From NCBI RefSeq assembly GCF_000725485.1, contig NZ_JOAG01000048.1, positions 1-64,000 of the forward strand: a stretch of 64,000 bases of DNA, read 5' to 3'. The notes under the pieces are model-generated. The model was not told where the DNA came from. It saw only the letters and a program-made list of their open reading frames with translations, and made no database searches. Every line of letters starts with the position of its first letter. Within the stretch, counting starts at the first letter, position 1. Both the position numbers and the translations under genes were made by a program. The stretch is from Nonomuraea candida. Lineage in GTDB: Bacteria; Actinomycetota; Actinomycetes; Streptosporangiales; Streptosporangiaceae. This document shows positions 8,012 through 17,163 of the stretch, one piece after another.

Positions 8012-9277
8012 GTGTCTGCTGAATCCTCCGGTGCCGCGTCCTCCGGCACCGCACCACCTGTCGCCGGTGCGCACCGCCGGCCGTGGAGGGGCGCCTTCCC
8101 GGCCGTGGCCGCCGTCCTGGTGCTCTTCCTGGCCGCCTCCAGCGCGCCGTCACCGATCTACGTGATCTACCAGCAGCAGTGGCGGTTCACGGCCTGGGTG
8201 CTGACTGTGGTCTTCGCTCTCTACGTGGTCGGCCTGCTGGCCTCGTTGCTCGTCGTGGGAGCGCTGTCGGATCATCTCGGCCGCCGGCCGGTGCTCGCCG
8301 CGGCGATCGGGCTGGAGGCGGTCGCGCTGGTGCTGTTCCTGGTCGCGGGGGACGTGCTGGTGCTGTCCGCGGCCCGGGTGCTGCAGGGCGTCGCGACGGG
8401 GGCGGCGACGACCGCGCTGAGCGCCACCCTGGTCGATCTCGAACCGCGGCAGGCCCGCGTCCGGGCGGGCGTGGTCACGTCGGTGGCGCCCTTGACCGGG
8501 CTGGCTCTGGGCGCCGTCGGCAGCGGTGTGCTGGTGGAGTTCGGCCCGGCGCCGACCCGGCTGGTCTACGCGCTGCTGCTCGGAGGCGTGGCGCTGGCGG
8601 CGGTGGTCGTCGCCCTCCTGCCGGAGACGTCGCCGCGCCGGCCGGGAGCGCTGGCCTCCCTTCGCCCGCGGGTGGCGATGCCCGCACACCTGCGCGCGGA
8701 CATCGTCCCGCTGGTGCCGGTGATGATCGCCACCTGGGCGCTGGCCGGCATGTATCTCTCCCTCGGCCCGTCGGTCGCCGCGGAGCTGCTGGGGCTGCGC
8801 AGCCATCTCATCGGCGGTGTCGTCGTGACGTCGCTGGCGGGCACCGCGGCGTTCGCGGTCGCCCTGCTCCGCTCCCGCCCGGCGTCCTCGCTGCTCGCCC
8901 CCGCCACGGCGATGCTCGGGCTGGGCACTTCGACGTCGCTCGCCGGGGTGGCGGGCGGGCTCGTCTGGCTCGCCGCGGCCGGCACCGTCGTCGCGGGCAT
9001 CGGTTTCGGCGCGTCGGTGCTGGCCACGTTCGGCACCTTCGCCAGGATCGCCAGGCCGCACGAGCGCGGCGCGGTCTTCGCCCTGGCGAACATCATCAGC
9101 TATCTGGGCAACAGCGTGCCCGCCGTGCTCGGCGGCATCGCCGTCACCGCCCTGGGATTGAGGTCCGCCACCATGATCTACGCGCTGGTGATCGCGGTGA
9201 TCACCTTCTCCGCCCTCGTCCTGCGCCTGAACCGGCCGCGGCCCCGGTGCCGCATGGCCGCGGTCGCCTGTGACTGA
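8012..9277 (+). CDS. MFS transporter (drug/metabolite efflux type)
   Basis: 421 residues starting at GTG, with about 12 hydrophobic segments. The MFS loop 2-3 signature is present as GALSDHLGRRPVL, and helix 5 carries the exporter-type GLALGAVGSGVLV block. The long arginine-rich link after helix 6 (PETSPRRPGALASL) is typical of the family. It is paired with a divergent TetR gene that shares its operator, and followed 46 bp later by an alpha/beta hydrolase on the same strand, which may be in the same transcript. The substrate is unknown; inducible efflux is the best guess. Confidence 0.9.
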   Translation: MSAESSGAASSGTAPPVAGAHRRPWRGAFPAVAAVLVLFLAASSAPSPIYVIYQQQWRFTAWVLTVVFALYVVGLLASLLVVGALSDHLGRRPVLAAAIGLEAVALVLFLVAGDVLVLSAARVLQGVATGAATTALSATLVDLEPRQARVRAGVVTSVAPLTGLALGAVGSGVLVEFGPAPTRLVYALLLGGVALAAVVVALLPETSPRRPGALASLRPRVAMPAHLRADIVPLVPVMIATWALAGMYLSLGPSVAAELLGLRSHLIGGVVVTSLAGTAAFAVALLRSRPASSLLAPATAMLGLGTSTSLAGVAGGLVWLAAAGTVVAGIGFGASVLATFGTFARIARPHERGAVFALANIISYLGNSVPAVLGGIAVTALGLRSATMIYALVIAVITFSALVLRLNRPRPRCRMAAVACD

Positions 9278-9323
9278 GGCCCCGGCGAAGACCTCCCTTC
9301 AGATGTCGAAATGAGGACTAATC

Positions 9324-10121
9324 ATGGCAACTAACGGCAGGATCCGGCGGAACCGGGAGGTCCGGCGACCCGGCGGCACGACGATCCGCTACACGGCCAG
9401 CGGTCCGGCGGGAGGGCCGGCTCTGGCTCTCATCCATGGCTGGGCGTGCGACCGCGGCGACTTCGACGCGGTGACCGGCCATCTGCCCGACGGCCACCGC
9501 GTGCTGGCGATCGACCTCGCCGAGCACGGCGAGTCGCGGTCGGCGCGGGAGGCCTGGACCATCGAAGAGTTCGCCCGCGACGTGGCCGCGGTGCTGGCGG
9601 CCGAGTCGGTGGAGAAGGTGGTCGTGGCCGGGCACTCCCTCGGCGGGGCGGTCGCCGTCGAGGTGGGCCGGCTGCTGCCCGGCAGGGTCTCGCACGTGGT
9701 CGCGCTCGACGCCCTGCACTACCTGTCCCTGTTCCCGGCGATGAGCGAGGAGCAGGCCGAGGCGATGCTGCGGGTGTTCAGGGAGGACTTCGCCGCGGGG
9801 GTGCGGGGCCTGGTGGAGGCAGGCTCGCCGGCCGGGACCGACCCCGCCCGCAAGGATGCCTACGTCGAGAAGATGGCCGCCGTGCGACAGCCCGCCGGAC
9901 TGCGTTCCCTCGAGGGCCTGCTGCGCTGGGACATGGACGCGGCGCTGCGCGAGACGAAGCAGCCGATCACCGTGTTCGCGATCCGGGACCTCATCACGCA
10001 GGAGGCGATCGACCGCTACGGCGACCGGCTCGGCATCGTGCTCGTCGACCTGGGCAGCCACCACTTCCCGGTGGAGTCGCCGGAGGAAACGGCGAAGCTC
10101 CTGGCCGGCGTCGCTCCCTGA
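9324..10121 (+). CDS. Alpha/beta hydrolase
   Basis: 265 residues. The fold is shown by the oxyanion-hole motif LIHGWACDRGDF near residue 38, the nucleophile elbow GHSLGGA (Ser105), and a C-terminal LGSHHFPVESPEE containing the catalytic His near residue 254. The acid is probably the Asp in AIRDLI. It follows the MFS gene by 46 bp in the same direction. Its stop codon abuts the stop of the convergent NmrA-like gene within TGATCA at 10119-10124. The substrate cannot be predicted; esterase, lactonase or haloperoxidase-like hydrolases all look like this. Confidence 0.88.
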   Translation: MATNGRIRRNREVRRPGGTTIRYTASGPAGGPALALIHGWACDRGDFDAVTGHLPDGHRVLAIDLAEHGESRSAREAWTIEEFARDVAAVLAAESVEKVVVAGHSLGGAVAVEVGRLLPGRVSHVVALDALHYLSLFPAMSEEQAEAMLRVFREDFAAGVRGLVEAGSPAGTDPARKDAYVEKMAAVRQPAGLRSLEGLLRWDMDAALRETKQPITVFAIRDLITQEAIDRYGDRLGIVLVDLGSHHFPVESPEETAKLLAGVAP

Positions 10122-11036
10122 TCAGGCCTGCGGGCAGTCGGCGGGGCTCGTTCCGGTGGCGCGCCGGGGCCGCCGGTCGGCCCGGGTCTGCCCGAAGGCG
10201 TGCCTGTTGTCCTCGCACCACTCGCGGAAGGTCCGTGGCCCGGTGCCGGTGAGGTTGGCGATGTCCTGGGCGACCACCGCGGCGCGGCCGGTGCGCCGGA
10301 GCTCGTCGAGGCCGCGCATCGTCCGGGCCAGGTCCTCCGGGGTTCCGTACGCGACGCTGCGCCGGGCGAGCTGCCCGGGCGTGACCGGCACGAACTCGAT
10401 GTCCCGCCCGAGCACGCCGGCGAGGATGCCCACCTGATCCCGCGCGGAGAGCGGGTGCGGGCCGTTGAGGATGTAGCTGTGGCCGGCGTGCCCGTCGTGG
10501 GTGAGGGCGAGCGCGGCGACCCGGGCGACGTCGTAGGGATCGACGGGCACGGCCAGGCCGGGGTCGCTCGCGTCGTAGACCCGGCCCTGATCGCGGATGG
10601 CGGGCAGCCACCACAGCGCGTCCGACATCAGGATGTTGGCGTGCAGGTAGGTGACCTCCAGCCCGGACCGGCGGAAGACGTCGTCGCGCGCGGCGGTCCG
10701 GGCCCCGATCGCGGGCTTGGGCTCCAGGACGGCGCCGATCGAGGAGAGCAGCACGATCCTGCTCACGCCGGCGGACCGGGCGGCATCCACCATCTTCCCG
10801 GCCTGCGCCGGCAGCGGGGTGATCTGCCGGTAGAAGACGCCTTTGACGCCGTAGGCGGCCGCGACGAGGCACTCGGTCTCGTCCAGGTCGCCGACGGCGA
10901 CGTCGACGCCCGCCGGGAGCCGCTCGGCGCCGGAGGCGTCGCCGACCAGCGCGCGGACCTTGCGGCCCTGCTCCAGAAGCTGGGGTACGAGGGCGCCGCC
11001 GACGTCGCCCGTGGCTCCGATGACGAGGTAGCACAT
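10122..11036 (-). CDS. NmrA-like NAD(P)-binding oxidoreductase
   Basis: 304 residues starting MCYLVIGATGDVGGALV, the GxxGxxG Rossmann motif of atypical short-chain dehydrogenases of the NmrA/HSCARG type. Further family features are GDLDETECLVAAAYGVKGVFY, RIVLLSSIGAV and the closing segment around TFREWCEDNRHAF. The canonical YxxxK catalytic pair is not evident, as is usual in this subfamily, whose members sense redox state or act as quinone or azo reductases. It is divergent from the LAL regulator across a gap with two adjacent inverted repeats, and its end touches the alpha/beta hydrolase gene. Confidence 0.87.
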   Translation of the reverse strand: MCYLVIGATGDVGGALVPQLLEQGRKVRALVGDASGAERLPAGVDVAVGDLDETECLVAAAYGVKGVFYRQITPLPAQAGKMVDAARSAGVSRIVLLSSIGAVLEPKPAIGARTAARDDVFRRSGLEVTYLHANILMSDALWWLPAIRDQGRVYDASDPGLAVPVDPYDVARVAALALTHDGHAGHSYILNGPHPLSARDQVGILAGVLGRDIEFVPVTPGQLARRSVAYGTPEDLARTMRGLDELRRTGRAAVVAQDIANLTGTGPRTFREWCEDNRHAFGQTRADRRPRRATGTSPADCPQA

Positions 11037-11127
11037 GAGAGGTTCCTGTCTCGAGAGGTTGAACGCCGGCTGTCTGTCATCAGGGTCGTCCAGCGGCGGC
11101 CGGCGGGCGTCGGCAGGAATCGCCTAC

Positions 11128-11164
11128 TCGCCTACGTAAGAAGGCGACGGTTCACCCGCGAACC
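11128..11164. promoter_or_regulatory. Paired inverted repeats in a divergent promoter region
   Basis: Two small perfect inverted repeats lie side by side: TCGCCT-8 nt-AGGCGA (11128-11147) and GGTTC-6 nt-GAACC (11149-11164). They sit between the NmrA-like gene start (11036) and the LAL regulator (11263) and could be sites for a regulator not encoded nearby. The arms are short, so chance is possible. Confidence 0.4.
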
Positions 11165-11262
11165 GCCCGGCCCGAAGTGACGCGGTCCGTGTAGCTTTGT
11201 CGTTGATCAAGGGACCGGCGGGCCAGGCCCGCGGCCCGTCGACGCCCTCGGGGGAGCCGGTG

Positions 11263-13995
11263 ATGATTCGAGGTCGGCAGGCCGAGTACGTGACCGTTCA
11301 GCGGCTGCTCACGCGGGCGCGCGGCGGAGAGAGCGGCGCGCTCGTCGTGCGCGGCGAGGCCGGCATCGGCAAGACCGAGCTGCTGAGGCACGCCCGCGCC
11401 ACCGCGTCGGGCTTCCGGGTGGTGAACACGGCCGGCGTGGAGTCCGAGATCGGCTTCGCGTTCGCCGGGCTGCACCAGCTCTGCGCGCCGCTGATGGATC
11501 GCCTCGCCGCCCTGCCCGAACCCCAGCAGGCCGCCCTGGCCGTGGCGTTCGGGCAGCGTTCCGGCGCGGCGCCGGACCCGTTCCTGGTCGGGGTGGCCAC
11601 GCTCGGCCTGCTGGCCGAGGCCGCGGAGGACGAGCCGCTGCTGTGCCTGGTGGACGACGCGCACTGGCTGGACCTGGTCTCCGCGCAGGTCTTCGCCTTC
11701 GTGGCGCGGCGGGTGCAGGCCGAGCGGCTGGCGCTGGTGTTCGGGCTGCGCGACCAGGTGCCCGCCTTCGAGGCCGCCAAGGTCTTCGCCGGCCTGACCG
11801 AGTTACGCCTGGACGGGCTCACGGACGCCGACGCGCGGGCCCTGCTGGACTCGGCGGTCCACGCCCCGCTTGACGACAGGGTGCGCGAGCGGATCCTCGC
11901 CGAAGCGCGGGGCAACCCGCTGGCCCTGCTGGAGCTGTCCCGGCACGCCGCGCCGGCGGGGCTGGCGGGCGGGTTCGGAATGCCGGACGCGCGGAGCGTG
12001 CCCGGCCGGATCGAGGAGAGCTTCCGGCGCAGGGCGGCCGGCCTTCCCCCGTCCGCACAGACGATGATGCTGATCGCGGCCGCCGATCCGGTCGGCGACG
12101 CGGCGCTGCTGTGGCGGGCGGCCGAGCACCTCGGCATCGACGCCGGTGCGATCGCGCCGGCCGAAGCGGCGGGGCTGCTCGAAGTCGGCGCCACGGTGCG
12201 CTTCTCTCATCCGCTGGTGCGTTCGGCCGTCTACCGGGCCGCCACGCCGGCCGAGCGCCGCCGCGCGCACGGCGCGCTGGCCGAGGCCACCGACGAGCGG
12301 GCCGACCCCGACCGCCGGGCCTGGCACCGAGCGCGGGCGGCGCTGGGCACCGACGAGACGGTCGCGCTGGAGCTGGAGCGCTCGGCCGGGCGGGCCAGAG
12401 CCCGCGGTGGCCTGGGCGCCGCGGCGGCGTTCCTGGAACGGGCGGCCGCCCTCACTCCCGACCCCGCCGACCGGGCCTGCCGGGCGCTGTCCGCCGCGCA
12501 GGCCAAGCACGAGGCGGGCGCGTCCGACGCCGCCTTCGAGCTGCTGACCATCGCGGTGGCCGGCCCGCTGGACGGCCTGCATCGGGCCCGTGCCGAGCGG
12601 CTGCGCGCCCAGATCGAGTTCGCCCGGACGCGAAGCAGCGACGTGCCGGGGATGCTGCTCCACGCCGCCAAGACGCTCGCCCCGCTGGACCCCGCCCAGT
12701 CCAGGGACACCTACCTCCAGGCCCTCGAGGCGGCCATCCACGCAGGCCCGTTCGGGCACGGCCGCGGCGTGGTGGAGGTCGCCGAGGCGGCGCGCGACGC
12801 TCCCGCGCCGGCCGGACCGCCGAGCCCGGCCGATCTCCTGCTCGACGGGCTGGTGACCAGGTTCACCCGCGGGTACGAGGCGAGCGTGCCGGGCCTGCGG
12901 CGGGCGCTGCGGGCGTACCGCGACCACCTGGGCACCGACGACGCCAGCCGGCGGGGGCTGTGGGCGGCCTGCCGCGCCGCGTACATGCTGTGGGACGACG
13001 AGACCCTCTACGAGCTGACCACCCGCTTCATCCGGCTGGCCCGCGACGCCGGGGCGCTGTCCACGCTCGCCACGGCGCTCAACTTCCACTCGACCATCCT
13101 GGTGCAGATCGGCGACCTGGCCCAGGCCGCCGGCCTGGTCGCCGACGTGGCCGCGATCTCGCAGTCGACCGGAGCCCCGCCGCTGCCGCACGACATCGTC
13201 CTGCGCGCGTATGTCGGCCGGCGGGCCGAAGCGATGGAGCTGTTCGACGACATGGTCCAGGAGGCGACCCGGCGAGGCGAGGGCACGGTGGTCACCCTCG
13301 CCCACTCCTCGCTGTCCGTCCTGCACAACGGGCTGAGCGACTACCGCGCCGCACTGCTGGCCGCCTCGGTGACGTGCGACGCCGACGAGCTGACGCACAG
13401 CAGCGCCGCCCTGCCCGAGCTGGTCGAGGCCGCCGTCCGCGCCGGCGAGCCGTCGCGCGCCGCCGCCGCGCTGGAACGGCTCAGCTCCCGTGCCCGTGCC
13501 AGCGGCACCCCCCTGGCGCTCGGGGTGGAGGCCCGCTCACGCGCGCTGACCACCACCGGGCCCGCCGCCGAGGACCTGTACCGCGAGGCGATCGACCAGC
13601 TGTCCCGATGCCGGTACGCGACCTTTCTCGGCCGCGCCCACCTGCTCTACGGCGAGTGGCTGCGCCGTGAGGGCCGGCGCCAGGACGCCCGGGAACAGCT
13701 CCGCACCGCCTACGAGATGCTGTCGGGCATGGGCATGGAGGCGTTCGCCGGCCGCGCCGCCCGCGAGCTGCGGGCCACCGGCGAGCAGCCGCGCAAGCGG
13801 GTGACGCAGCCGGCCGACGCCCTGACGCCCCAGGAGCTGCGCATCGCGCGGCTCGTGGCCGCCGGGGCGACCTCCAGGGAGGCCGCGGCGCAACTCTTCC
13901 TGAGCCCGCGCACCATCGACGCGCACCTGCGCAACATCTTCGGCAAGCTGGGCATCGCCTCCCGCCGCGAGCTCAGGTCCGTGCGCCTGTCGTAG
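11263..13995 (+). CDS. Large ATP-binding LuxR-family (LAL) regulator
   Basis: About 910 residues from ATG 11263, chosen for GGGGAG seven to twelve bases upstream; an in-frame TTG at 11197 would add 22 unconserved residues. The N-terminal STAND/AAA ATPase has Walker A GEAGIGKTEL and Walker B LLCLVDDAHWLD. The middle is a long helical TPR-like sensor region. The C-terminus carries a LuxR helix-turn-helix (LTPQELRIARLVAAGATSREAAAQLFLSPRTIDAHLRNIFGKLG in two halves). LAL proteins such as MalT are ATP-dependent activators, often of secondary-metabolite or sugar pathways. It is convergent with a phosphotriesterase-like gene only 10 bp away. No obvious target operon lies on its own strand. Confidence 0.93.
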   Translation: MIRGRQAEYVTVQRLLTRARGGESGALVVRGEAGIGKTELLRHARATASGFRVVNTAGVESEIGFAFAGLHQLCAPLMDRLAALPEPQQAALAVAFGQRSGAAPDPFLVGVATLGLLAEAAEDEPLLCLVDDAHWLDLVSAQVFAFVARRVQAERLALVFGLRDQVPAFEAAKVFAGLTELRLDGLTDADARALLDSAVHAPLDDRVRERILAEARGNPLALLELSRHAAPAGLAGGFGMPDARSVPGRIEESFRRRAAGLPPSAQTMMLIAAADPVGDAALLWRAAEHLGIDAGAIAPAEAAGLLEVGATVRFSHPLVRSAVYRAATPAERRRAHGALAEATDERADPDRRAWHRARAALGTDETVALELERSAGRARARGGLGAAAAFLERAAALTPDPADRACRALSAAQAKHEAGASDAAFELLTIAVAGPLDGLHRARAERLRAQIEFARTRSSDVPGMLLHAAKTLAPLDPAQSRDTYLQALEAAIHAGPFGHGRGVVEVAEAARDAPAPAGPPSPADLLLDGLVTRFTRGYEASVPGLRRALRAYRDHLGTDDASRRGLWAACRAAYMLWDDETLYELTTRFIRLARDAGALSTLATALNFHSTILVQIGDLAQAAGLVADVAAISQSTGAPPLPHDIVLRAYVGRRAEAMELFDDMVQEATRRGEGTVVTLAHSSLSVLHNGLSDYRAALLAASVTCDADELTHSSAALPELVEAAVRAGEPSRAAAALERLSSRARASGTPLALGVEARSRALTTTGPAAEDLYREAIDQLSRCRYATFLGRAHLLYGEWLRREGRRQDAREQLRTAYEMLSGMGMEAFAGRAARELRATGEQPRKRVTQPADALTPQELRIARLVAAGATSREAAAQLFLSPRTIDAHLRNIFGKLGIASRRELRSVRLS

Positions 13996-14005
13996 CCGGG
14001 CGGCC

Positions 14006-14962
14006 CTACTCGAACAGCCGCCGCGGGTTCGCGACGAGCAGCGTGTCCACGTCGTCGTCGGACAGCCCGCGCGCCTTCAGCGCCGGCAGGACGTCCTCGC
14101 TGATGTGCCGGAAGTGCCAGCGCGGAGCCACTCTCGCTGCGTCCTGCGGGGTGTACCAGTCGATGTGGCACGAGGCGTCGTGCGCGATCACCAGGTGGTC
14201 GCCGTACCCGCGCTCGAACAGCCGCACGATCGTGTCCACCCGCTGTTCGAACGGCAGCAGCTCGTCGAGCCCGAAGCGGTCCATGCCCAGCAGCGAGCCG
14301 GCGTCGGCGAGCTCGGCGAGGTGGTCGACGTCGGTCGAGTCGCCGCAGTGCGCGAGCAGCACCTTCGACGGATCCACGCCCTCCTCGGCGAGCACCCGCT
14401 GGACCACCAGCCCGGACTGCGTGTGCGGGTTGGTGTGCACCATGACCGGAGCGCCGGTGCGCACATGCGCCTGGCCCACCGCCCGCAGGACGCGCTCCAC
14501 CCCGGGCGTCAGGCCGGGCGTGTCGATCGCGCACTTGAGGAACGCGGCCCTGACCCCCGTGTCCCCGATCCCCTCGGTCAGGTCCCTGACGAACAGCTCG
14601 GTGAGCGGTTCGGGCATGTCGAACAGCAGGCCGGGACCGTTGTAGTGGAACTGGAACGGCAGGTCGCAGAAGGTGTAGAGCCCGGTCGCGACCACGATGT
14701 TGAGGTCAACCTGCTCGGCGATGCGCCGCACGCGCGGCACGTACCGCCCGAGCCCCAGCACCGTCGGGTCGAGGATGCTGTCGATGCCGAGCGACTTCAG
14801 CTCGGCCAGGGCCGTGACGGCCTCGGCCACCCGAGTTTCCTCGTCCCAGTCCTGATAGTTCTGCTGATACTCGGTCCCGAGCACGAACACGTGCTCGTGG
14901 GCGAGGGTCCTGCCCAGCTCGGAGCTGTCGATGGTGCCGGCCGCGGTGGGAATCGTGGCCAC
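14006..14962 (-). CDS. Phosphotriesterase-family metal-dependent hydrolase (probable lactonase)
   Basis: 318 residues. The binuclear metal site of the PTE amidohydrolase family is complete: His22 and His24 in AHEHVF, the bridging Lys in AAFLKCAID (carbamylated in homologues), His in MVHTNPH, His in LLAHCGDS and Asp in IAHDASCH. Characterised relatives hydrolyse lactones (including acyl-homoserine lactones) or, less often, phosphotriesters; the native substrate here cannot be told. The 240 bp between this gene's start and the preceding SnoaL-like gene hold no other feature that I can see. Confidence 0.9.
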   Translation of the reverse strand: MATIPTAAGTIDSSELGRTLAHEHVFVLGTEYQQNYQDWDEETRVAEAVTALAELKSLGIDSILDPTVLGLGRYVPRVRRIAEQVDLNIVVATGLYTFCDLPFQFHYNGPGLLFDMPEPLTELFVRDLTEGIGDTGVRAAFLKCAIDTPGLTPGVERVLRAVGQAHVRTGAPVMVHTNPHTQSGLVVQRVLAEEGVDPSKVLLAHCGDSTDVDHLAELADAGSLLGMDRFGLDELLPFEQRVDTIVRLFERGYGDHLVIAHDASCHIDWYTPQDAARVAPRWHFRHISEDVLPALKARGLSDDDVDTLLVANPRRLFE

Positions 14963-15203
14963 GGTGCCTCCTCGCGTCGTTCAGCGATCAAGAGTGAATG
15001 AGGGCCCACGTCCTGTCAAGGTCCGGGCCCGGCGACCTCGCGCCGGTCGAGGACGCCGCGAGGTCGCCCGCGGGGCGGGGTCCGGGCCGGCCTGCCCGGC
15101 CGCCCGGCGCGCCCGCGTCACGGGCCGCCGCCGCGAAAGCCGGTCATCCGGAGTTCGGCCGTCTGCGCAAGGGGCGCGAGCTCGCGTCCGGCCCCGTCGG
15201 CGC

Positions 15204-15671
15204 TCAGGCGTCGACGAAGGCGCCCAGGGTGTCGGCGCCGAGGCGCCAGGTGAGGGTCAGGTGCTGCTTGAGCACCCGCCAGCCCTCGGAGGTGCGGACG
15301 AACTCCCAGTCGTAGAACCCGCCCATGTCGAAGTGATCTCCGGTCGCCGTCCCGTCGGGGACGCCGACGAAGAGCATGTAGCCGACACCGGTGGCGCGGT
15401 CGCCGTCGATCTCGAAGTGCGTGTTGTGCACGTAGTGCATCATCGCCGCGTACGGCGACTCCGCGTCCCGGACCGTCCGGAGGATCGCCTCGCGCCCCCG
15501 CAGCGGCTCCCAGGGGCCGAAGGCCAGCTCGGCCTCGGGGTGCCAGCAGCCGATCCAGGTCTGCCAGTCCTTCCGGTCGAGCGCGCGCCAGCCCTTGATG
15601 AGCAGGCCGCGGATGGCGTCCTTGTCCTCCAGGGTCTGGAGCCGGGTCTCGATGTCGTTCCTCGTGTTCAT
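15204..15671 (-). CDS. SnoaL-like / nuclear transport factor 2-fold protein
   Basis: 155 residues from ATG at 15671, preceded by GGGGAGTGGTG. It starts MNTRNDIETRLQTLEDKDAIRGLLIKGWRALD, the opening helix of SnoaL-like ring hydroxylase or ketosteroid-isomerase-fold proteins, and contains the cone-lining strands WHPEAELAFGPW and THFEIDGDRATGVGY. The conserved early Asp/His pair suggests a small-molecule enzyme such as a dehydratase, isomerase or hydroxylating-dioxygenase small subunit. It stands between a PTE-like gene and an alcohol dehydrogenase, all on the minus strand but with gaps near 200 bp, so an operon is not certain. Confidence 0.82.
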   Translation of the reverse strand: MNTRNDIETRLQTLEDKDAIRGLLIKGWRALDRKDWQTWIGCWHPEAELAFGPWEPLRGREAILRTVRDAESPYAAMMHYVHNTHFEIDGDRATGVGYMLFVGVPDGTATGDHFDMGGFYDWEFVRTSEGWRVLKQHLTLTWRLGADTLGAFVDA

Positions 15672-15858
15672 CACCACTCCCCGTGAAGGAGAAACCGTTC
15701 GTGCGCGCTGGTGTCGCGCTGCCGTCAACAGTGGCGCACATCGTGGATCTCCGGCAGGGCGCGGTTCACCCAGGAGCGGCGCTCCCAGGCTTACCGCGCC
15801 CGCGTCGATCAGCTCGGTGGACGCCCGCCTCCGGCTGCTGCCCGCCGCCGGGTGCCGG

Positions 15859-16875
15859 TCAGAGCGTGACGACGGCCTTGAAGCGCACCTCGCCGGCGGC
15901 GGCCCTGCGATAGGCGTCGTCGACGCGCTCCAGGGGGAACAGCTCGACCATCGGCTTGACCTGGCCGCGTGCCACGATGTCGAGGGCTTCGGCGAGGTAC
16001 TCCAGGCCGTTGTGGGCCGAGCCGATGATCTGGTGGCTGTGCGTGGTCAGCGGCAGTGCCGGCAGGATCATCTCGTCCTCGGCCAGGCCCATCAGCACGA
16101 GCTTGCCCCAGGGCCGCAGGCCCGTCATCGCGTCGATGGCGGCGGCGTGCGAGCTGCTGGTGTGCAGCAGGACGTCGGCCCCGCCGATCTCCTTGAGCCC
16201 CGCGCCGTCGGTGACGACGTCGGCGGCGCCGAGCTCGCGGGCCAGATCGTGCTTGCCGGGCCGGGTCACCGCGATGACGTGGTAGCCGGCGGCCCTGGCG
16301 AACTGGATCGCGAAGTGGCCGATGCCGCCGACGCCGACGACGGCGACGCGGGCCCCCGGCCTGGCGTCGGCCCGGCGGATGCCGGCCCACGTCGTGTAGC
16401 CGGCGCACACCGTGGGCGCGGCGTCCTCGTAGGAGATCCCGTCCGGGAGCAGGACCGTCCCCCCGACGTCGGCGACGGCGTACTCGGCCAGGGCGCCGTC
16501 GACGTTGACGCCGGTCAGCGTCGGGCTCGCGCAGTTGCCGGCGGTGACGAAGCTGTTCGGGTGCTCCTCGCGGCAGAAGTCGCAGGCGCCGCAGCGCTTC
16601 TGCATCATCGGCAGCCCGACCCGGTCGCCGATCTTGCGCTCGGTGACGCCCGCGCCCAGCGCCACCACCTCGCCGACGCCCTCGTGCCCCATCAGCAGCG
16701 GGAACTCCCGGAACGACAGCACCCCGTGGGCCATCCACAGGTCGGTGCCGCAGATCCCGCACGCGTGGACGCGCACCAGCACCTCGCCCGGCCCCGGCTC
16801 CGGGACGGGCCGCTCCCGCACCTCCCAAGCGGCCTTCACGTCGGGGACGATGACGGCCTTCATCTGCTTCGTCAT
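15859..16875 (-). CDS. Zinc-dependent medium-chain alcohol dehydrogenase
   Basis: 338 residues from the ATG at 16875 (MTKQMKAVIVP). Catalytic-zinc ligands are Cys42 in CGICGTD, His64 and Glu65 in GHEGVGEV; the cofactor motif GVGGIGHFAIQFARAAG follows. The structural-zinc loop has Cys95, Cys98 and Cys101, but the fourth Cys expected about eight residues later is Phe109, and the next Cys is 115 (AGNC), so that zinc may be bound differently or absent. It resembles propanol-preferring AdhP-type enzymes. Upstream lies a 13-bp tandem repeat array and then a divergent ECF sigma gene. Confidence 0.92.
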   Translation of the reverse strand: MTKQMKAVIVPDVKAAWEVRERPVPEPGPGEVLVRVHACGICGTDLWMAHGVLSFREFPLLMGHEGVGEVVALGAGVTERKIGDRVGLPMMQKRCGACDFCREEHPNSFVTAGNCASPTLTGVNVDGALAEYAVADVGGTVLLPDGISYEDAAPTVCAGYTTWAGIRRADARPGARVAVVGVGGIGHFAIQFARAAGYHVIAVTRPGKHDLARELGAADVVTDGAGLKEIGGADVLLHTSSSHAAAIDAMTGLRPWGKLVLMGLAEDEMILPALPLTTHSHQIIGSAHNGLEYLAEALDIVARGQVKPMVELFPLERVDDAYRRAAAGEVRFKAVVTL

Positions 16876-17011
16876 TGGCGAAACTCCTTCCAGGGGATCG
16901 GCGGAGCGGGTGGGAGAACAGCGGACCATCCCGCTCGGCCGTGTGGGGTGTCGCGGCCCGTCTCGGAACGCGTCTTCATCGTCACAGCCCGCGCACCGCC
17001 GACGCGTCGGC

Positions 17012-17076
17012 GAACATCGCCTAGGAACATCGCCTAGGAACATCACCTAGGACCACCGCCTAGGACCACCATCTGG
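17012..17076. repeat. Five tandem 13-bp units in a divergent promoter gap
   Basis: Units at 17012-17024, 17025-17037, 17038-17050, 17051-17063 and 17064-17076 follow GAACATCGCCTAG, drifting to GACCACCGCCTAG and GACCACCATCTGG. The CCTAG core is rare in GC-rich DNA. The array sits between the alcohol dehydrogenase (16875) and the ECF sigma gene (17164). Confidence 0.85.
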
Positions 17077-17163
17077 ACCCCCGAGCGCACCGGACGGGAT
17101 CCGGCGTGAAGAAAACCTGCCGAGCGGCGAACACTGGGCGACAGTTGCCTTCGGAAGGACGCC

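Noticed and set aside
16977..17046. Extending the alcohol dehydrogenase upstream to 17046
   Set aside because: The extension would be translated from the 13-bp tandem repeats; the ATG at 16875 gives the canonical N-terminus.
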